DNA from: Nocardioides sp.
GTDB lineage: Bacteria; Actinomycetota; Actinomycetes; Propionibacteriales; Nocardioidaceae
Length of the DNA: 59,921 nucleotides
Direction: 5' to 3'
Assembly: GCF_030149505.1 (NCBI RefSeq)
Contig: NZ_JASBRN010000056.1
Span: forward strand, 1-59,921
The position numbers were made by a program, and so were the translations under genes. A model generated the notes under the pieces. It saw only the letters and a list, made by a program, of their open reading frames with translations. It was not told the origin of the DNA and did no database searches. Numbering within the stretch: the stretch's first letter is position 1; every line of letters starts with the position of its first letter. This document shows positions 33,130-43,138 of the stretch, piece by piece.

Positions 33130-35349
33130 TCAGGCGGGGAAGGACTCGCCCTTCGCCGCGAGGTCGCGGAGGTACTGCGTGGGGCGGAACCGCTCCCCGT
33201 ACTTGTCGGCCAGGTCGTCGGCGCGCTTCACGAACGCCGCGAGGCCGATCTCACCGGCCGCGACGGTGCCCTCGGGGCCCTCGTAGCCGGTCATGAACTG
33301 GGCGGCACCACCGGTCATCGGCGGGAAGCCGATGCCCATGATCGAGCCGATGTTGGCGGCGGCCGCCGACTCGATGACGCCCTCCTCGAAGCACTTGGCC
33401 GTCTCGACGGCCTCGGCGAAGAGCATCCGCTCCTTCATGTCGACGAACGGGATCTGCTGCTCGGCGACCGGGTAGACCTCGGCCAGTCCGGGCCAGATCG
33501 AGCCGCGCTTGCCCTCGACGTAGTCGAAGAAGCCCGCGCCCTTGAGCCGCGAGGGGCGCTCGAGCTCGATCATCTTCTCCACGACCAGCGAGCCCGGGTG
33601 CGGCTCGTAGGTGCCGCCGTCGCGCTCGGCCGCGTCCTTGGTCGCCTTGGCGATCTTGGACATCAGCTCCATGTTGAGCTCGTCGGTCAGCTGCAGCGGG
33701 CCGACGGGGTAGCCGGCCTGGGTCGCGGCGCGCTCGATGGAGTACGGCGCAGCGCCCTCGGCCAGCATCGCCAGACCCTCGTTGACCATCGTGCCGATGA
33801 CCCGCGAGGTGTAGAAGCCGCGGCTGTCGTTGACCACGATCGGGGTCTTCTTGATCTGCTGGACCACGTCGTAGGCCTTGGCCAGCGCCTCGTCGGAGGT
33901 CGCCTTGCCCTTGATGATCTCGACCAGCGGCATCTTGTCCACGGGGGAGAAGAAGTGCAGGCCGATGAAGTCGGCGGGGCGGTCCACGCCCTCGGCGAGC
34001 TCGGTGATCGGCAGCGTCGAGGTGTTGGAGCACAGCAGCGCGTCGGGGTTGACGTGCTTGGCGGCCTCGGCGAAGACCTGGTGCTTCAGGGACGGGTCCT
34101 CGAAGACGGCCTCGATGACCAGGTCGCAGCCGGCCAGGTCGGCGTAGTCGTCGGTCGGGGTGATCCGGCCGAGCAGCTCGTCGGACTTCTCCTGCGTGAG
34201 CTTGCCGCGCGAGACGGCCTTCTCGTTGATCTTCTCCGAGTAGGCCTTGCCGCGGGCGGCGGCCTCGGCGGAGACGTCCTTCAGCACGACCTCCATGCCG
34301 GCGCGGGCGCAGGAGTAGGCGATGCCCGCACCCATCATCCCGGCGCCGAGGACGGCGACCTTCGTGGCCTTCCAGGGCTCGATGCCCTGGGGGCGCAGCT
34401 TGCCGGCGTTGATCGCCTGCAGGTCGAAGAAGAACGCCTGGATCATGTTCTTCGAGCCCTGGTTGACGATCAGGTTCGTCAGGTAGCGCGACTCGATCCG
34501 CGAGGCGGTGTCGAAGTCACGACTGGCGCCCTCGACCGCGGCCGAGAGGATCGCCCGTGCGGCGGGGTAGACCGCGCCCTTGGTCTGCTTGCGCAGCAGC
34601 GCGGGGAACGCGGGCAGGAAGCCGGCCAGGGCCGGGGACTTCGGCGAGCCACCGGGCATCTTGTAGCCGGGGGCGTCCCAGGGGTTCTGGTGCTTGTCGG
34701 GGTTCTCGAGGATCCACTTCTTGGCGGCCGGCACGAGCTCCTCGCGGGTGGCGACCAGCTCGTCGACCAGGCCCTTCTCCAGCGCCTGCTGGGGGCTGAA
34801 CTGCTTGCCCTCGAGCAGCACGCTCATCAGGCCGTCCTGCAGCCCGAACATCCGCACGATGCGGGTGACGCCGCCGCCGCCGGGCAGCAGGCCCAGGCTG
34901 ACCTCGGGGAGGCCGAGCTTGACCGAGCGGTCGTCGACGCAGACGCGGCGGTTGCAGGCCAGGGTGATCTCGAGGCCGCCACCGAGCGCGGCGCCGTTGA
35001 TCGCGGCCACGACGGGCTTGGGCAGCTTCTCCAGGCGGCGCAGGCCGGCCTTGACGTCCTCGGCCATCCGGAAGACGTCCTCGGCGTCGGCCGGGCCGGC
35101 CTGGACCATGCCCTTGAGGTTGCCGCCGGCGAAGAAGGTCTTCTTCGCCGAGGCGATCACGACGCCCAAGACCTGTGACTCGTCGGCGGCCAGCTCGTCG
35201 TAGAGGCGGTCGATCGCGGCGTTGATCGACTCGCGGTAGAGGTCGTTCATGGTGTTGGCCGACGCGGTGGGGTCGTCCAGGGTGAGGGTGACGATGCCGT
35301 CGGCGTCCTTCTCGTAGTGGACGGCGGTCTGGGTCTCGGTGGCGCTCAT
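33130..35349 (-). CDS. fadB: Fatty-acid oxidation complex alpha subunit (enoyl-CoA hydratase/3-hydroxyacyl-CoA dehydrogenase)
   Basis: 739 residues, full length for the trifunctional alpha subunit. The N-terminal crotonase domain (~10-200) has FFAGGNLKG, GGGLEITLACN (Glu127) and LGLPEVSLGLLPGGG (Glu149), the two catalytic glutamates. The NAD domain has VAVLGAGMMGAGIA at 332-345, the catalytic His465 in GLHFFSPVDKMPLVE, then the C-terminal 3-hydroxyacyl-CoA dehydrogenase domain with GFYTSRV. It performs hydration and dehydrogenation in beta-oxidation and should form a complex with the thiolase encoded upstream. Confidence 0.95.
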   Translation of the reverse strand: MSATETQTAVHYEKDADGIVTLTLDDPTASANTMNDLYRESINAAIDRLYDELAADESQVLGVVIASAKKTFFAGGNLKGMVQAGPADAEDVFRMAEDVKAGLRRLEKLPKPVVAAINGAALGGGLEITLACNRRVCVDDRSVKLGLPEVSLGLLPGGGGVTRIVRMFGLQDGLMSVLLEGKQFSPQQALEKGLVDELVATREELVPAAKKWILENPDKHQNPWDAPGYKMPGGSPKSPALAGFLPAFPALLRKQTKGAVYPAARAILSAAVEGASRDFDTASRIESRYLTNLIVNQGSKNMIQAFFFDLQAINAGKLRPQGIEPWKATKVAVLGAGMMGAGIAYSCARAGMEVVLKDVSAEAAARGKAYSEKINEKAVSRGKLTQEKSDELLGRITPTDDYADLAGCDLVIEAVFEDPSLKHQVFAEAAKHVNPDALLCSNTSTLPITELAEGVDRPADFIGLHFFSPVDKMPLVEIIKGKATSDEALAKAYDVVQQIKKTPIVVNDSRGFYTSRVIGTMVNEGLAMLAEGAAPYSIERAATQAGYPVGPLQLTDELNMELMSKIAKATKDAAERDGGTYEPHPGSLVVEKMIELERPSRLKGAGFFDYVEGKRGSIWPGLAEVYPVAEQQIPFVDMKERMLFAEAVETAKCFEEGVIESAAAANIGSIMGIGFPPMTGGAAQFMTGYEGPEGTVAAGEIGLAAFVKRADDLADKYGERFRPTQYLRDLAAKGESFPA

Positions 35350-35493
35350 GTGTTCTGTGGGTTCCTGTCTCAGGTCTGAAGATCGTCTTGGGGTACGGCG
35401 CGGCCGTGGTTGCCGTCGGCGCGTACGTCACGGGGTCTCGACACGCGGGTCGCGACTTCGTTCCTCAGTCGCGCCGCTCGCTCGACCACCATC

Positions 35494-35531
35494 ATTGCCA
35501 CGATCGAGTCGTGGTCTGGCGGCTCCGCCGC

Positions 35532-35558
<27 letters not shown>
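35494..35558. repeat. Long hairpin at the fadA 3' end
   Basis: Arms 35494-35522 and 35528-35558 pair over attgccacgatcg/cgatcgtggcaat and gtggtctg/cagaccac, with a small internal loop and a tight terminal loop. The right arm includes the last codons and stop of fadA; the left arm is an inverted near-copy just downstream. It probably stops or processes transcripts between fadA and fadB. Confidence 0.75.
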
Positions 35559-36743
<1,185 letters not shown>

Positions 36744-36781
36744 GACCGTCCTCGGGGGTTGCAGTACGTTGTGCGTCGATT

Positions 36782-36800
36782 GTGACACCGATACTGTCAC
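36782..36800. promoter_or_regulatory. TGACA-N7-TGTCA operator in the fadA/merR divergent promoter
   Basis: GTGACACCGATACTGTCAC is a perfect 6-bp-arm palindrome with a 7-base spacer, in the 90-base gap between fadA and merR. The same TGACA-N7-TGTCA pattern occurs upstream of the alpha-methylacyl-CoA racemase gene at 45109-45125. Binding by the adjacent MerR protein is the simplest inference. Confidence 0.6.
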
Positions 36801-36833
36801 CGTCGTCAAGGAGCGGACCGGACAGGAGGTGTG

Positions 36834-37616
36834 ATGGCGGACACATCGGAGCGGCCTGCGGCCAAGCCCGAGGAGCTGCTGACCCTCGAGGACCTCACGA
36901 CCCGGGTCGGCATGAGCGTGCGCAACGTGCGCTTCTACACGACCAAGGGCCTGGTGCCGCCGCCGATCCGGCGCGGTCGCTCGGGCTACTACACCCCCGA
37001 CCACGTCTCCCGGCTCGAGCTGGTCCGCGAGCTGCAGAGCCACGGCTTCACGCTGTCGGCGATCGAGAAGTACCTCGCCGCCGTGCCCGAGGACGCCACC
37101 CCCGAGCAGATCGCCCTGCACCGCACGATGCTCGCGCCGTGGCAGGCCGAGGCCACCGTCGAGATGACCACCGCCGAGCTGGTCGCGCGCGCCGGTCGCG
37201 ACCTGGACGCCGACGCCCTGCGCCTGCTGCAGGCGCTGCGCATCATCCGCCCCGCCGAGGGGCGGCGCGGCGCCTGGTCGGTGACCCCGACCCAGCTGGC
37301 CGTGGGGGTCGGGCTGCTCGAGCTCGGCTTCCCCACCGAGGCCGCCGTGGCCGCGGCCGAGGTCTACTCCCGCCACGGCCGCCAGGTGGCCGAGGAGCTG
37401 AACGAGCTGTTCCTGACGCAGGTGTGGCCGGCGTACAAGGAGGCCGGCGCCTCGGCCGAGACGATCCGCGAGGTCGTGGAGCGGATCAAGCCGCTCTCCA
37501 TCGCCAGCCTGGTCGCGGCGTACGAGCAGGCGATGGACGAGACGCGGCGCGAGCAGATCCGCGCGCGTGCCGAGCGCGGCCGTCCGGACCCGGGCAAGCA
37601 GGCATCGGCACCCTAG
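36834..37616 (+). CDS. MerR-family transcriptional regulator of the fad locus
   Basis: 260 residues from ATG 36834, with an AGGAGGT site. The N-terminal winged helix (~18-85) is [20 protein letters not shown] followed by [20 protein letters not shown], typical MerR. It has a long ~170-residue C-terminal effector region and no metal-binding Cys cluster, so it probably senses an organic ligand such as an acyl-CoA. It is divergent from fadA. MerR regulators commonly activate from long-spacer promoters. Confidence 0.9.
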   Translation: MADTSERPAAKPEELLTLEDLTTRVGMSVRNVRFYTTKGLVPPPIRRGRSGYYTPDHVSRLELVRELQSHGFTLSAIEKYLAAVPEDATPEQIALHRTMLAPWQAEATVEMTTAELVARAGRDLDADALRLLQALRIIRPAEGRRGAWSVTPTQLAVGVGLLELGFPTEAAVAAAEVYSRHGRQVAEELNELFLTQVWPAYKEAGASAETIREVVERIKPLSIASLVAAYEQAMDETRREQIRARAERGRPDPGKQASAP

Positions 37617-37660
37617 GACGGGTGTGTCGTACGCCGGCGCCGACTCCCTAGTCTGGACGC

Positions 37661-38545
37661 ATGAGCCTCACCGTCCTGGTCACCGGTGCCACCGGCTTCA
37701 TCGGTCGCCGCCTCGTGCCCGCACTGATCGAGGCTGGCCACGACGTGCGCGCCATGACCCGGCGCCCGGAGTCGTACGACGGCCCCGGTACCCCCGTCGG
37801 CGGCGACGTCTTCGACCCCGGCTCGCTGGCCGAGCCGCTGGAGGGCGTCGACGTCGCGATCTACCTCGTCCACTCCCTCGACGACAACGACTTCGAGCGC
37901 AAGGACGCCGAGGCGGCGAAGGCCTTCGGGGCGGCCGCGGCTGCCCAGGGCGCGGGGCAGATCGTCTACCTCGGCGGCTTGGGCAAGGACGGGGAGGACC
38001 TCTCGCCGCACCTGCGCTCACGCCGCGAGGTCGAGAAGCTGCTCGGCGAGGCCGGGGTCCCCGTCACGGTGCTGCGCGCCGCGATCGTCGTCGGCTCGGG
38101 CGGCATCTCGTGGGAGATGACCCGTGAGCTGGTCAAGAACCTGCCCGTCATGGTCGTGCCCCGCTGGGCCGGCACCCGCACCCAGCCGATCGCCGTGGAC
38201 GACGTGATCCGCTACCTCGTCGGCGTCACCGGCAACGACGACGCCAAGGACCGGGTCTTCGAGATCGGCGGCGCGGACCAGCTCTCCTACAAGGGGATGC
38301 TGCAGGGCGCGGCCGAGGTCATGCACGGGCGCCGGGTCCCGATCCTGCAGGTGCCGATCGGCACCCCGATGCTCTCGGAGTGGTGGATCAAGCTGGTCAC
38401 GGGCGTCGACGCCACCACCGCCGGGAACCTGATCGAGTCGATGGGCACCGAGGTGGTGCAGACCGACTTCTCCATCCGCGACGTGGTGCCGGGTGAGCCG
38501 ATGACCTACGCGCAGGCCGTGCGCCAGGCGATCGCCGAGGACTGA
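37661..38545 (+). CDS. NmrA/atypical-SDR NAD(P)-binding protein
   Basis: 294 residues. It has a Rossmann fold with TGATGFIG at 8-15, an Arg-containing strand-2 end RAMTRRP, and IVYLGGLGK in place of a catalytic SDR triad. The C-terminal part ([20 protein letters not shown]) matches the atypical SDR group related to NmrA and complex I NDUFA9-like sensors. It could be a redox sensor or an epimerase-like enzyme. It sits 44 bases after merR on the same strand. Confidence 0.85.
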   Translation: MSLTVLVTGATGFIGRRLVPALIEAGHDVRAMTRRPESYDGPGTPVGGDVFDPGSLAEPLEGVDVAIYLVHSLDDNDFERKDAEAAKAFGAAAAAQGAGQIVYLGGLGKDGEDLSPHLRSRREVEKLLGEAGVPVTVLRAAIVVGSGGISWEMTRELVKNLPVMVVPRWAGTRTQPIAVDDVIRYLVGVTGNDDAKDRVFEIGGADQLSYKGMLQGAAEVMHGRRVPILQVPIGTPMLSEWWIKLVTGVDATTAGNLIESMGTEVVQTDFSIRDVVPGEPMTYAQAVRQAIAED

Positions 38546-38591
38546 GCTTGGTCGGGGTCGGCCGAGTCGGCACCGCAGTAGGTGGGGCACC

Positions 38592-38711
38592 CGGGAGGAG
38601 CGGTCGGGACACTGCCCCTTCGTCGGAACCAGTCCTCCCGCTCGTCCCTCACGGGTGGACGGCCAGGCCCATCCACCCTCCTCCGGGGCAGTGTCCCGAC
38701 CCCTCCTCCCG
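38592..38711 (-). other. Structured ~120-bp intergenic element, copy A
   Basis: Arms 38592-38618 and 38685-38711 (27 bp, 26 paired) enclose a 66-nt core that, read on the minus strand, matches the cores at 54094-54159 and 59850-59915 (52 of 66 identical to the former). The core has GGAGGAG at its 5' end, an inner stem, the constant loop TGAGGGACGA and CGACGAA at its 3' end. The outer arms (ggtcgggacactgcccc) differ wholly from those of the other copies. It sits between the convergent ends of the NAD-binding and CPBP genes. Confidence 0.85.
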
Positions 38712-38768
38712 TGCGCCCCGTCGGCGGCGCCGACCCGGCCTCGGTGGTGGGTGCGGTGCGGGTCGATG

Positions 38769-39464
38769 TCAGAGGAAGATCAGCGGCAGGATCACGAGCA
38801 TCGACAGCGACCAGGTCAGGTGCGTGATGATCGGCGCGAGGATGCCGCCGGAGGCCCGGCGCTCCAGGCCGACCACGAGCCCGAGGAGCACGGCGGCGAA
38901 GCTCAGCATGATGTTGCCGGTGGCGGCGGTCGCCACGGCGTACGCGATGGTCGTGACGTAGACCGGGTGCTTGGTGACCGCGGCGTACGCACCGCCGCGG
39001 AAGAAGAGCTCCTCGGCGATGCCGTTGACGGCGGTGATGAGGCCGAGCACCCACAGGTTGCTCTCGCTGGTGTAGGCGAGGACGTCGCGGATCTGGGCGG
39101 TGAGCGGGTCCAGGAAGGACAGCGAGCGCACGAGCAGGCCGCCCGCGGTGAAGACGCCGACCAGGACCGCCCCCACCACGAACGGGGTGAGGACGGGCCT
39201 GACGTAGTCGTCGCGCAGGGCGATGCGGCCCAGGTGCAGGGGGCCGGAGACGAAGGCGCCGACGGTCCACAGCCCGGCCATGGCCAGGGTGAAGACGTAG
39301 AACTGGGTCGAGCCGGGCTCGGTGCGCAGGGAGAACCCGAGCACCACGGCCCCGACCAGCACGAAGCCGAGGACGACGAGCTGGCGCCGTCGCAGTGCCT
39401 CCTGGCTCTCGCGATGGTCGCGCGGAACCATGTCCCACAACGCCCGACGCACCTGCGACCTCAT
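38769..39464 (-). CDS. CPBP family intramembrane metalloprotease
   Basis: 231 residues, about six to seven membrane helices. The catalytic motif is GIAEELFFRGG, with Glu151-Glu152 and Arg156 (EExxxR), and a second site near LAPIITHLTWSL with the expected His. CPBP proteases (Rce1-like) cleave membrane proteins or prenylated tails; in bacteria some give bacteriocin immunity. It converges on the NAD-binding gene across copy A of the structured element. Confidence 0.85.
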   Translation of the reverse strand: MRSQVRRALWDMVPRDHRESQEALRRRQLVVLGFVLVGAVVLGFSLRTEPGSTQFYVFTLAMAGLWTVGAFVSGPLHLGRIALRDDYVRPVLTPFVVGAVLVGVFTAGGLLVRSLSFLDPLTAQIRDVLAYTSESNLWVLGLITAVNGIAEELFFRGGAYAAVTKHPVYVTTIAYAVATAATGNIMLSFAAVLLGLVVGLERRASGGILAPIITHLTWSLSMLVILPLIFL

Positions 39465-39478
39465 CAGCGGCTACCCCC

Positions 39479-40963
39479 TCAGCGGGCCTTGGAGCTGAAC
39501 GACGCGGCGCTGTGGCGGGAGGACCCGGCCCCAGCGGCGGCGGGACGGCGACCGGAGCGGGCCCCGGCCGACGACTTCTGGGACGACCCGGACGACTTCT
39601 GACCCGGGCCCTGGCCCGACCCCTGCGACGGCTTGCCGCCCGAGCGCGAGGACGAGCCGCGGCTCGAGGCGCCCTGACCGCCACCACCCTTGCCGCCGCG
39701 GCGACGACGCGAGCCGCCGCCGTTGCCGCCGGAGCCGCCGCCGCGCTGCTGGCCCGAGGGCTGCGGCGCCGTGAGGGTCAGGCCGCCCGGGACCAGGGTG
39801 CGCTCGCCCGGGGCGAGCTCGGTGAGGACCGGGTGACCCGGGCCGTCGAGGACGGTGATGCGGGGCTTGATGCCGGCCGCACGAGCCAGGTCCCGCACGT
39901 CGCGGTCCTGGTCGGGAGTGCTCAGGGTGACGACCGTGCCGGCGGAACCGGCACGGGCGGTACGGCCCGAGCGGTGGAGGTAGGCCTTGTGCTCGGCCGG
40001 CGGGTCGGCGTGCACCACGAGGGCGACGTCGTCGACGTGGATGCCGCGGGCCGCGATGTCGGTGGCCACCAGGGTGCTGGCGGCACCGGAGTGGAAGGCC
40101 TCCATGTTGCGGGTGCGGGCACCCTGGCCGAGGTTGCCGTGCAGCTCCACGGCGGGCACGCCCGCGCTGTTGAGCTGGCGGGTCAGCGCCTTGGCGCCGT
40201 GCTTGGTGCGGGTGAACACGACCGTGCGCCCCGGGGCGCTGGTCAGGTCGACCAGCGTGGGCAGGCGGTGCTCGCGGGCCAGGCGCAGGACGTGGTGGTC
40301 CATCTGCTTGACCGGCGACTGCGGGGAGTCGGCCTCGTGGGTGACGGGCTGGTCGAGGAACTGGCGCACCAGCACGTCGACGGCCTTGTCGAGGGTGGCG
40401 GAGAAGAGCAGTCGCTGGCCGCCCTTGGGGGTGGCGGTCAGCAGGCGGCGCACGGCCGGCAGGAACCCGAGGTCGGCCATGTGGTCGGCCTCGTCGAGGA
40501 TCGCGATCTCGATCCGGTCCAGGCGGCAGTGGCCCTGCTTGATGAGGTCCTCGAGCCGGCCGGGGCAGGCGATGAGGACGTCGACGCCCTGGCGCAGCGA
40601 CTGCACCTGGGGGCCCTGGCCGACACCGCCGAAGACGGTGCGGGAGGTGAGGCCCGCGGCCTTGGCCAGCGGGGCCAGGGACTCCTGGACCTGCTGTGCC
40701 AGCTCACGGGTGGGCACCAGGACGAGCGCGCGCGGGCGGCTCGAGGCTGCCGGCGTACCACCGGAGAGGCGGGCGACGAGGGGCAGGAGGAAGGCGAAGG
40801 TCTTGCCCGAGCCGGTGCGACCGCGGCCGAGGACGTCGCGTCCGGCCAGCGAGTCGGGCAGCGTCGCTGCCTGGATCGGGGTGGGGGTGGTGATGTCGAG
40901 GTCCGCGAGGACGCGGACGAGGTCTGCGGGCACGCCGAGGTCGGCGAACGATGCGTTGGTCAA
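39479..40963 (-). CDS. DEAD-box ATP-dependent RNA helicase
   Basis: 494 residues from TTG 40963; ATG 41005 is the alternative. The Q motif ...TPIQAATL, motif I GRTGSGKT, motif II DEAD, motif III SAT, motif V ATDIAARGI and motif VI HRSGRTARAG are present. The C-terminal ~90 residues form a Gly/Ser/Arg-rich disordered tail (GGNGGGSRRRRGGKGG), typical of RNA-binding RhlE/DeaD-like helicases. It probably unwinds RNA in ribosome assembly or cold adaptation. The 5' region (41024-41039) has a tight cctccca-tg-tgggagg palindrome that could shape the leader. Confidence 0.93.
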   Translation of the reverse strand: MTNASFADLGVPADLVRVLADLDITTPTPIQAATLPDSLAGRDVLGRGRTGSGKTFAFLLPLVARLSGGTPAASSRPRALVLVPTRELAQQVQESLAPLAKAAGLTSRTVFGGVGQGPQVQSLRQGVDVLIACPGRLEDLIKQGHCRLDRIEIAILDEADHMADLGFLPAVRRLLTATPKGGQRLLFSATLDKAVDVLVRQFLDQPVTHEADSPQSPVKQMDHHVLRLAREHRLPTLVDLTSAPGRTVVFTRTKHGAKALTRQLNSAGVPAVELHGNLGQGARTRNMEAFHSGAASTLVATDIAARGIHVDDVALVVHADPPAEHKAYLHRSGRTARAGSAGTVVTLSTPDQDRDVRDLARAAGIKPRITVLDGPGHPVLTELAPGERTLVPGGLTLTAPQPSGQQRGGGSGGNGGGSRRRRGGKGGGGQGASSRGSSSRSGGKPSQGSGQGPGQKSSGSSQKSSAGARSGRRPAAAGAGSSRHSAASFSSKAR

Positions 40964-41085
40964 GGGATCTCTTACTGCAGGGTGTCCCACCAGTGCGTCC
41001 GCCATCGATCTGGGGCGGACGTGCCTCCCATGTGGGAGGGGAGCGGCACGGCGGCCGACTCGTGAGCCCGGGGCGAGACCGGAAC

Positions 41086-41116
41086 GGGCTGCTCCCCAAT
41101 GTACGGGGAGCAGCCC
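41086..41116 (-). terminator. Perfect 12-bp-stem hairpin downstream of csbD
   Basis: gggctgctcccc at 41086-41097 pairs perfectly with ggggagcagccc at 41105-41116 around the loop aatgtac. It lies 42 bases past the CsbD stop on the minus strand and upstream of the helicase. No T-run follows, so it is either an intrinsic-like terminator of the actinobacterial kind or a leader hairpin for the helicase. Confidence 0.65.
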
Positions 41117-41157
41117 GGTGGTCCTATTCGCCATGAGGTGACGTGGTCGACGTCACG

Positions 41158-41352
41158 TCAGGACGTGAGGCCGTCCTTGAGCTTCTTGCCGGCGTCCTTC
41201 ACGTCCTCGACGGCGCCCTTGACCTTGCCCGAGGCCTGGTCGGCCTTGCCCTCGGCCTTCAGGTCGTCGTTGCCGGTGGCGTCACCGACGGACTCCTTGC
41301 CCTGGCCCTTGAGCTCTTCGGTCTTGTTCGAGATCTTGTCACCGAGTCCCAT
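41158..41352 (-). CDS. CsbD family stress protein
   Basis: 64 residues, highly charged and hydrophilic, with family blocks GLGDKISNKTEELKGQGKE and KAEGKADQASGKVKGAVEDV. CsbD proteins are abundant general-stress proteins of unknown function. A single ATG start at 41352 and a GGAGGTG-like site are consistent. Confidence 0.88.
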   Translation of the reverse strand: MGLGDKISNKTEELKGQGKESVGDATGNDDLKAEGKADQASGKVKGAVEDVKDAGKKLKDGLTS

Positions 41353-41453
41353 GCGTGCACCTCCGTGCGTCTGGTGTGTGTTCGGTCCACCTGACCCTTC
41401 CCGGGGCCACGTCGGGTTATCTCACCCGCGCGGGTGCCCGGAGGTGCGGGCAC

Positions 41454-42902
41454 TCACACGAGCTCGAGCACCCCGTCCTCGAGGGGGGCGCGGCGGATGC
41501 TGCGGACGTCGACCAGGTAGTTCTGCTTGAGCAGCCACGGCGCCCGGTCGCCCTGGACGGGCAGGTCGTCGAGCGCACGCAGGACGTAGCCGGACTGGAA
41601 GTCCATGAACGGCCGCTCACCCACGCTCTCGTCGCGCCGCGGCACGAAGACCTTGCGGCCCGTCCTGTCGAGGTGCTCGAGCATCCGGCAGACGTAGTCG
41701 GCCACCAGGTCGGCCTTGAGCGTCCAGGAGGCGTTGGTGTAGCCGATGGTGAAGACGAAGTTCGGCACGTCGGAGAGCATCAGCGCCTTGTAGGCCATCG
41801 TGTCGTGCAGCTTGACCTCGGCGCCGTCGACGGTCAGCGGCAGCCCGCCGAAGGGCTTCATCTTCAGCCCGGTGGCGGTGACGATGATGTCGGCGTCGAG
41901 GTGCTCGCCGGAGGTCAGCACGATGCCGGTCTCGTCGAAGGTCTCGATCGTGTCGGTGACGATGCTGGCCTGCCCGCGCCGGAGCGCCTTGAACAGGTCG
42001 GCGCTCGGCACGACGCACAGCCGCTGGTCCCACGGGTCGTAGGCCGGCTTGAAGTGCGTGTCGACGTCGACGCCCTCGGGCAGCAGCTTCTCCGTCTGGC
42101 TGCGGATGTAGCCCCGCGCCCAGCCCGGGAACTTCTGGAACGCCTGGTAGGAGCCGACCTGCATGAGGATGTTGGACCACCGCACGATCGGGTAGCGCAC
42201 CGACTCCGGCAGCTTCGCCAGCTTGCGCGCGAGCGGGTCGCGCGCCGGCCGGTTCAGCACGTACGTCGGGGAGCGCTGGAGCATCGTGATGTGCTCGGTC
42301 TGGTCGGCCATCGCGGGGATCAGCGTGATCGCGGTGGCGCCCGAGCCGATGACCACGACCTTCTTGCCCGCGTAGTCGAGGTCCTCGGGCCAGAACTGCG
42401 GGTGCACGATCTCGCCGGCGAACCGCTCCTGGCCGGGGAAGTGCGGTGCGTGGCCGGTCTCGTAGTCGTAGTAGCCCGAGCAGCCCCAGAGCAGGCCGGT
42501 GGTGAGCTCCTTCGTGCCGTCCGGCGTCTCGACCGTGACGGTCCACTGCTGCGCCTGGCTGCTCCAGCTGGCCGCGGTGACCTTGTGCTCGTAGCGGATC
42601 AGCTCGTCCACGGCGTACTCCTCCGCGACGGTGCGGAGGTAGTCGAGGATCAGCTGGCCGTCGGCGAGGGAGGTGTCGCTGGGCCAGGGGCGCCAGCGGT
42701 AGCCGAAGGTGAACATGTCGGAGTCGCTGCGGATGCCGGGGTAGCGGAAGAGGTCCCAGGTGCCGCCGAGGCGCTCGCGCGCCTCGAGGACGGCGACCGT
42801 GCGGCCGGGGTGGCGGGTGCGCAGCTGGGCGGCGGCTCCGATGCCGGAGAGGCCGGCGCCGATGACGAGGACGTCGACGTGCTCGGGCTGGGTCTGGGTC
42901 AT
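41454..42902 (-). CDS. EthA-like flavin-containing Baeyer-Villiger monooxygenase
   Basis: 482 residues from ATG 42902 (GTG 42908 is possible). FAD-binding GAGLSGIG at 15-22, EARERLGGTWDLFRYPGIRS, the Baeyer-Villiger fingerprint FAGEIVHPQFWP (FxGxxxHxxxWP) and NADPH-binding VIGSGATAITL. The C-terminal block, TIGYTNASWTLKADLV, is the form found in mycobacterial EthA (Rv3854c) as I recall it. EthA oxidises ketones and activates thioamide prodrugs. No EthR-like TetR gene is adjacent. Confidence 0.9.
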   Translation of the reverse strand: MTQTQPEHVDVLVIGAGLSGIGAAAQLRTRHPGRTVAVLEARERLGGTWDLFRYPGIRSDSDMFTFGYRWRPWPSDTSLADGQLILDYLRTVAEEYAVDELIRYEHKVTAASWSSQAQQWTVTVETPDGTKELTTGLLWGCSGYYDYETGHAPHFPGQERFAGEIVHPQFWPEDLDYAGKKVVVIGSGATAITLIPAMADQTEHITMLQRSPTYVLNRPARDPLARKLAKLPESVRYPIVRWSNILMQVGSYQAFQKFPGWARGYIRSQTEKLLPEGVDVDTHFKPAYDPWDQRLCVVPSADLFKALRRGQASIVTDTIETFDETGIVLTSGEHLDADIIVTATGLKMKPFGGLPLTVDGAEVKLHDTMAYKALMLSDVPNFVFTIGYTNASWTLKADLVADYVCRMLEHLDRTGRKVFVPRRDESVGERPFMDFQSGYVLRALDDLPVQGDRAPWLLKQNYLVDVRSIRRAPLEDGVLELV

Positions 42903-42919
42903 GGGCACGAAGGTAGCCG

Positions 42920-42957
42920 AGATCCGGCCCTATTGACAGATGTTCATTAGAGATCCG
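42920..42957 (-). promoter_or_regulatory. AT-rich promoter region of the monooxygenase gene with flanking repeat gagatccgg
   Basis: gagatccgg occurs at 42920-42928 and again at 42949-42957, enclosing the AT-rich block tattgacagatgttcattag. The block begins 18 bases upstream of the ATG. An AT-rich island in this GC-rich DNA usually marks a promoter or operator, but I cannot assign boxes with confidence. Confidence 0.35.
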
Positions 42958-42963
42958 GACCGC

Positions 42964-43129
42964 CGGTGGTCGAGGTGCGAGGAGCACCGGCGAGCCGCAG
43001 CACCCGGTGGTCGAGCAGGCGAGCGCCAGCGAGCCGTCGTCGAGACCGCGTGAGCTGCCTGTGGTCGCCGACCCCGGACCGGTGCGGCGGTCTCGACGAC
43101 GCTCGCTGGCGCTCGCTGCTCGACCAACC
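42964..43129. repeat. Cluster of ggtggtcgag-type palindromic repeats
   Basis: The core is a 41-42 bp inverted repeat: arms 43006-43047 (ggtggtcgagcaggcgag...) and 43089-43129, nearly identical when reverse-complemented, with a 41-base spacer. A further degenerate copy lies at 42964-43005. The same family recurs, degenerate, at 35430-35490 and 52226-52342. It is a dispersed REP-like element located between the EthA-like and amidotransferase genes. Confidence 0.8.
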
Positions 43130-43138
43130 CCACCCGGC

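Noticed and set aside
41024..41039. cctcccatgtgggagg as a riboswitch or terminator
   Set aside because: Short palindrome with a two-base centre and no T-run; no known riboswitch core seen. Kept only as a note under the helicase gene.
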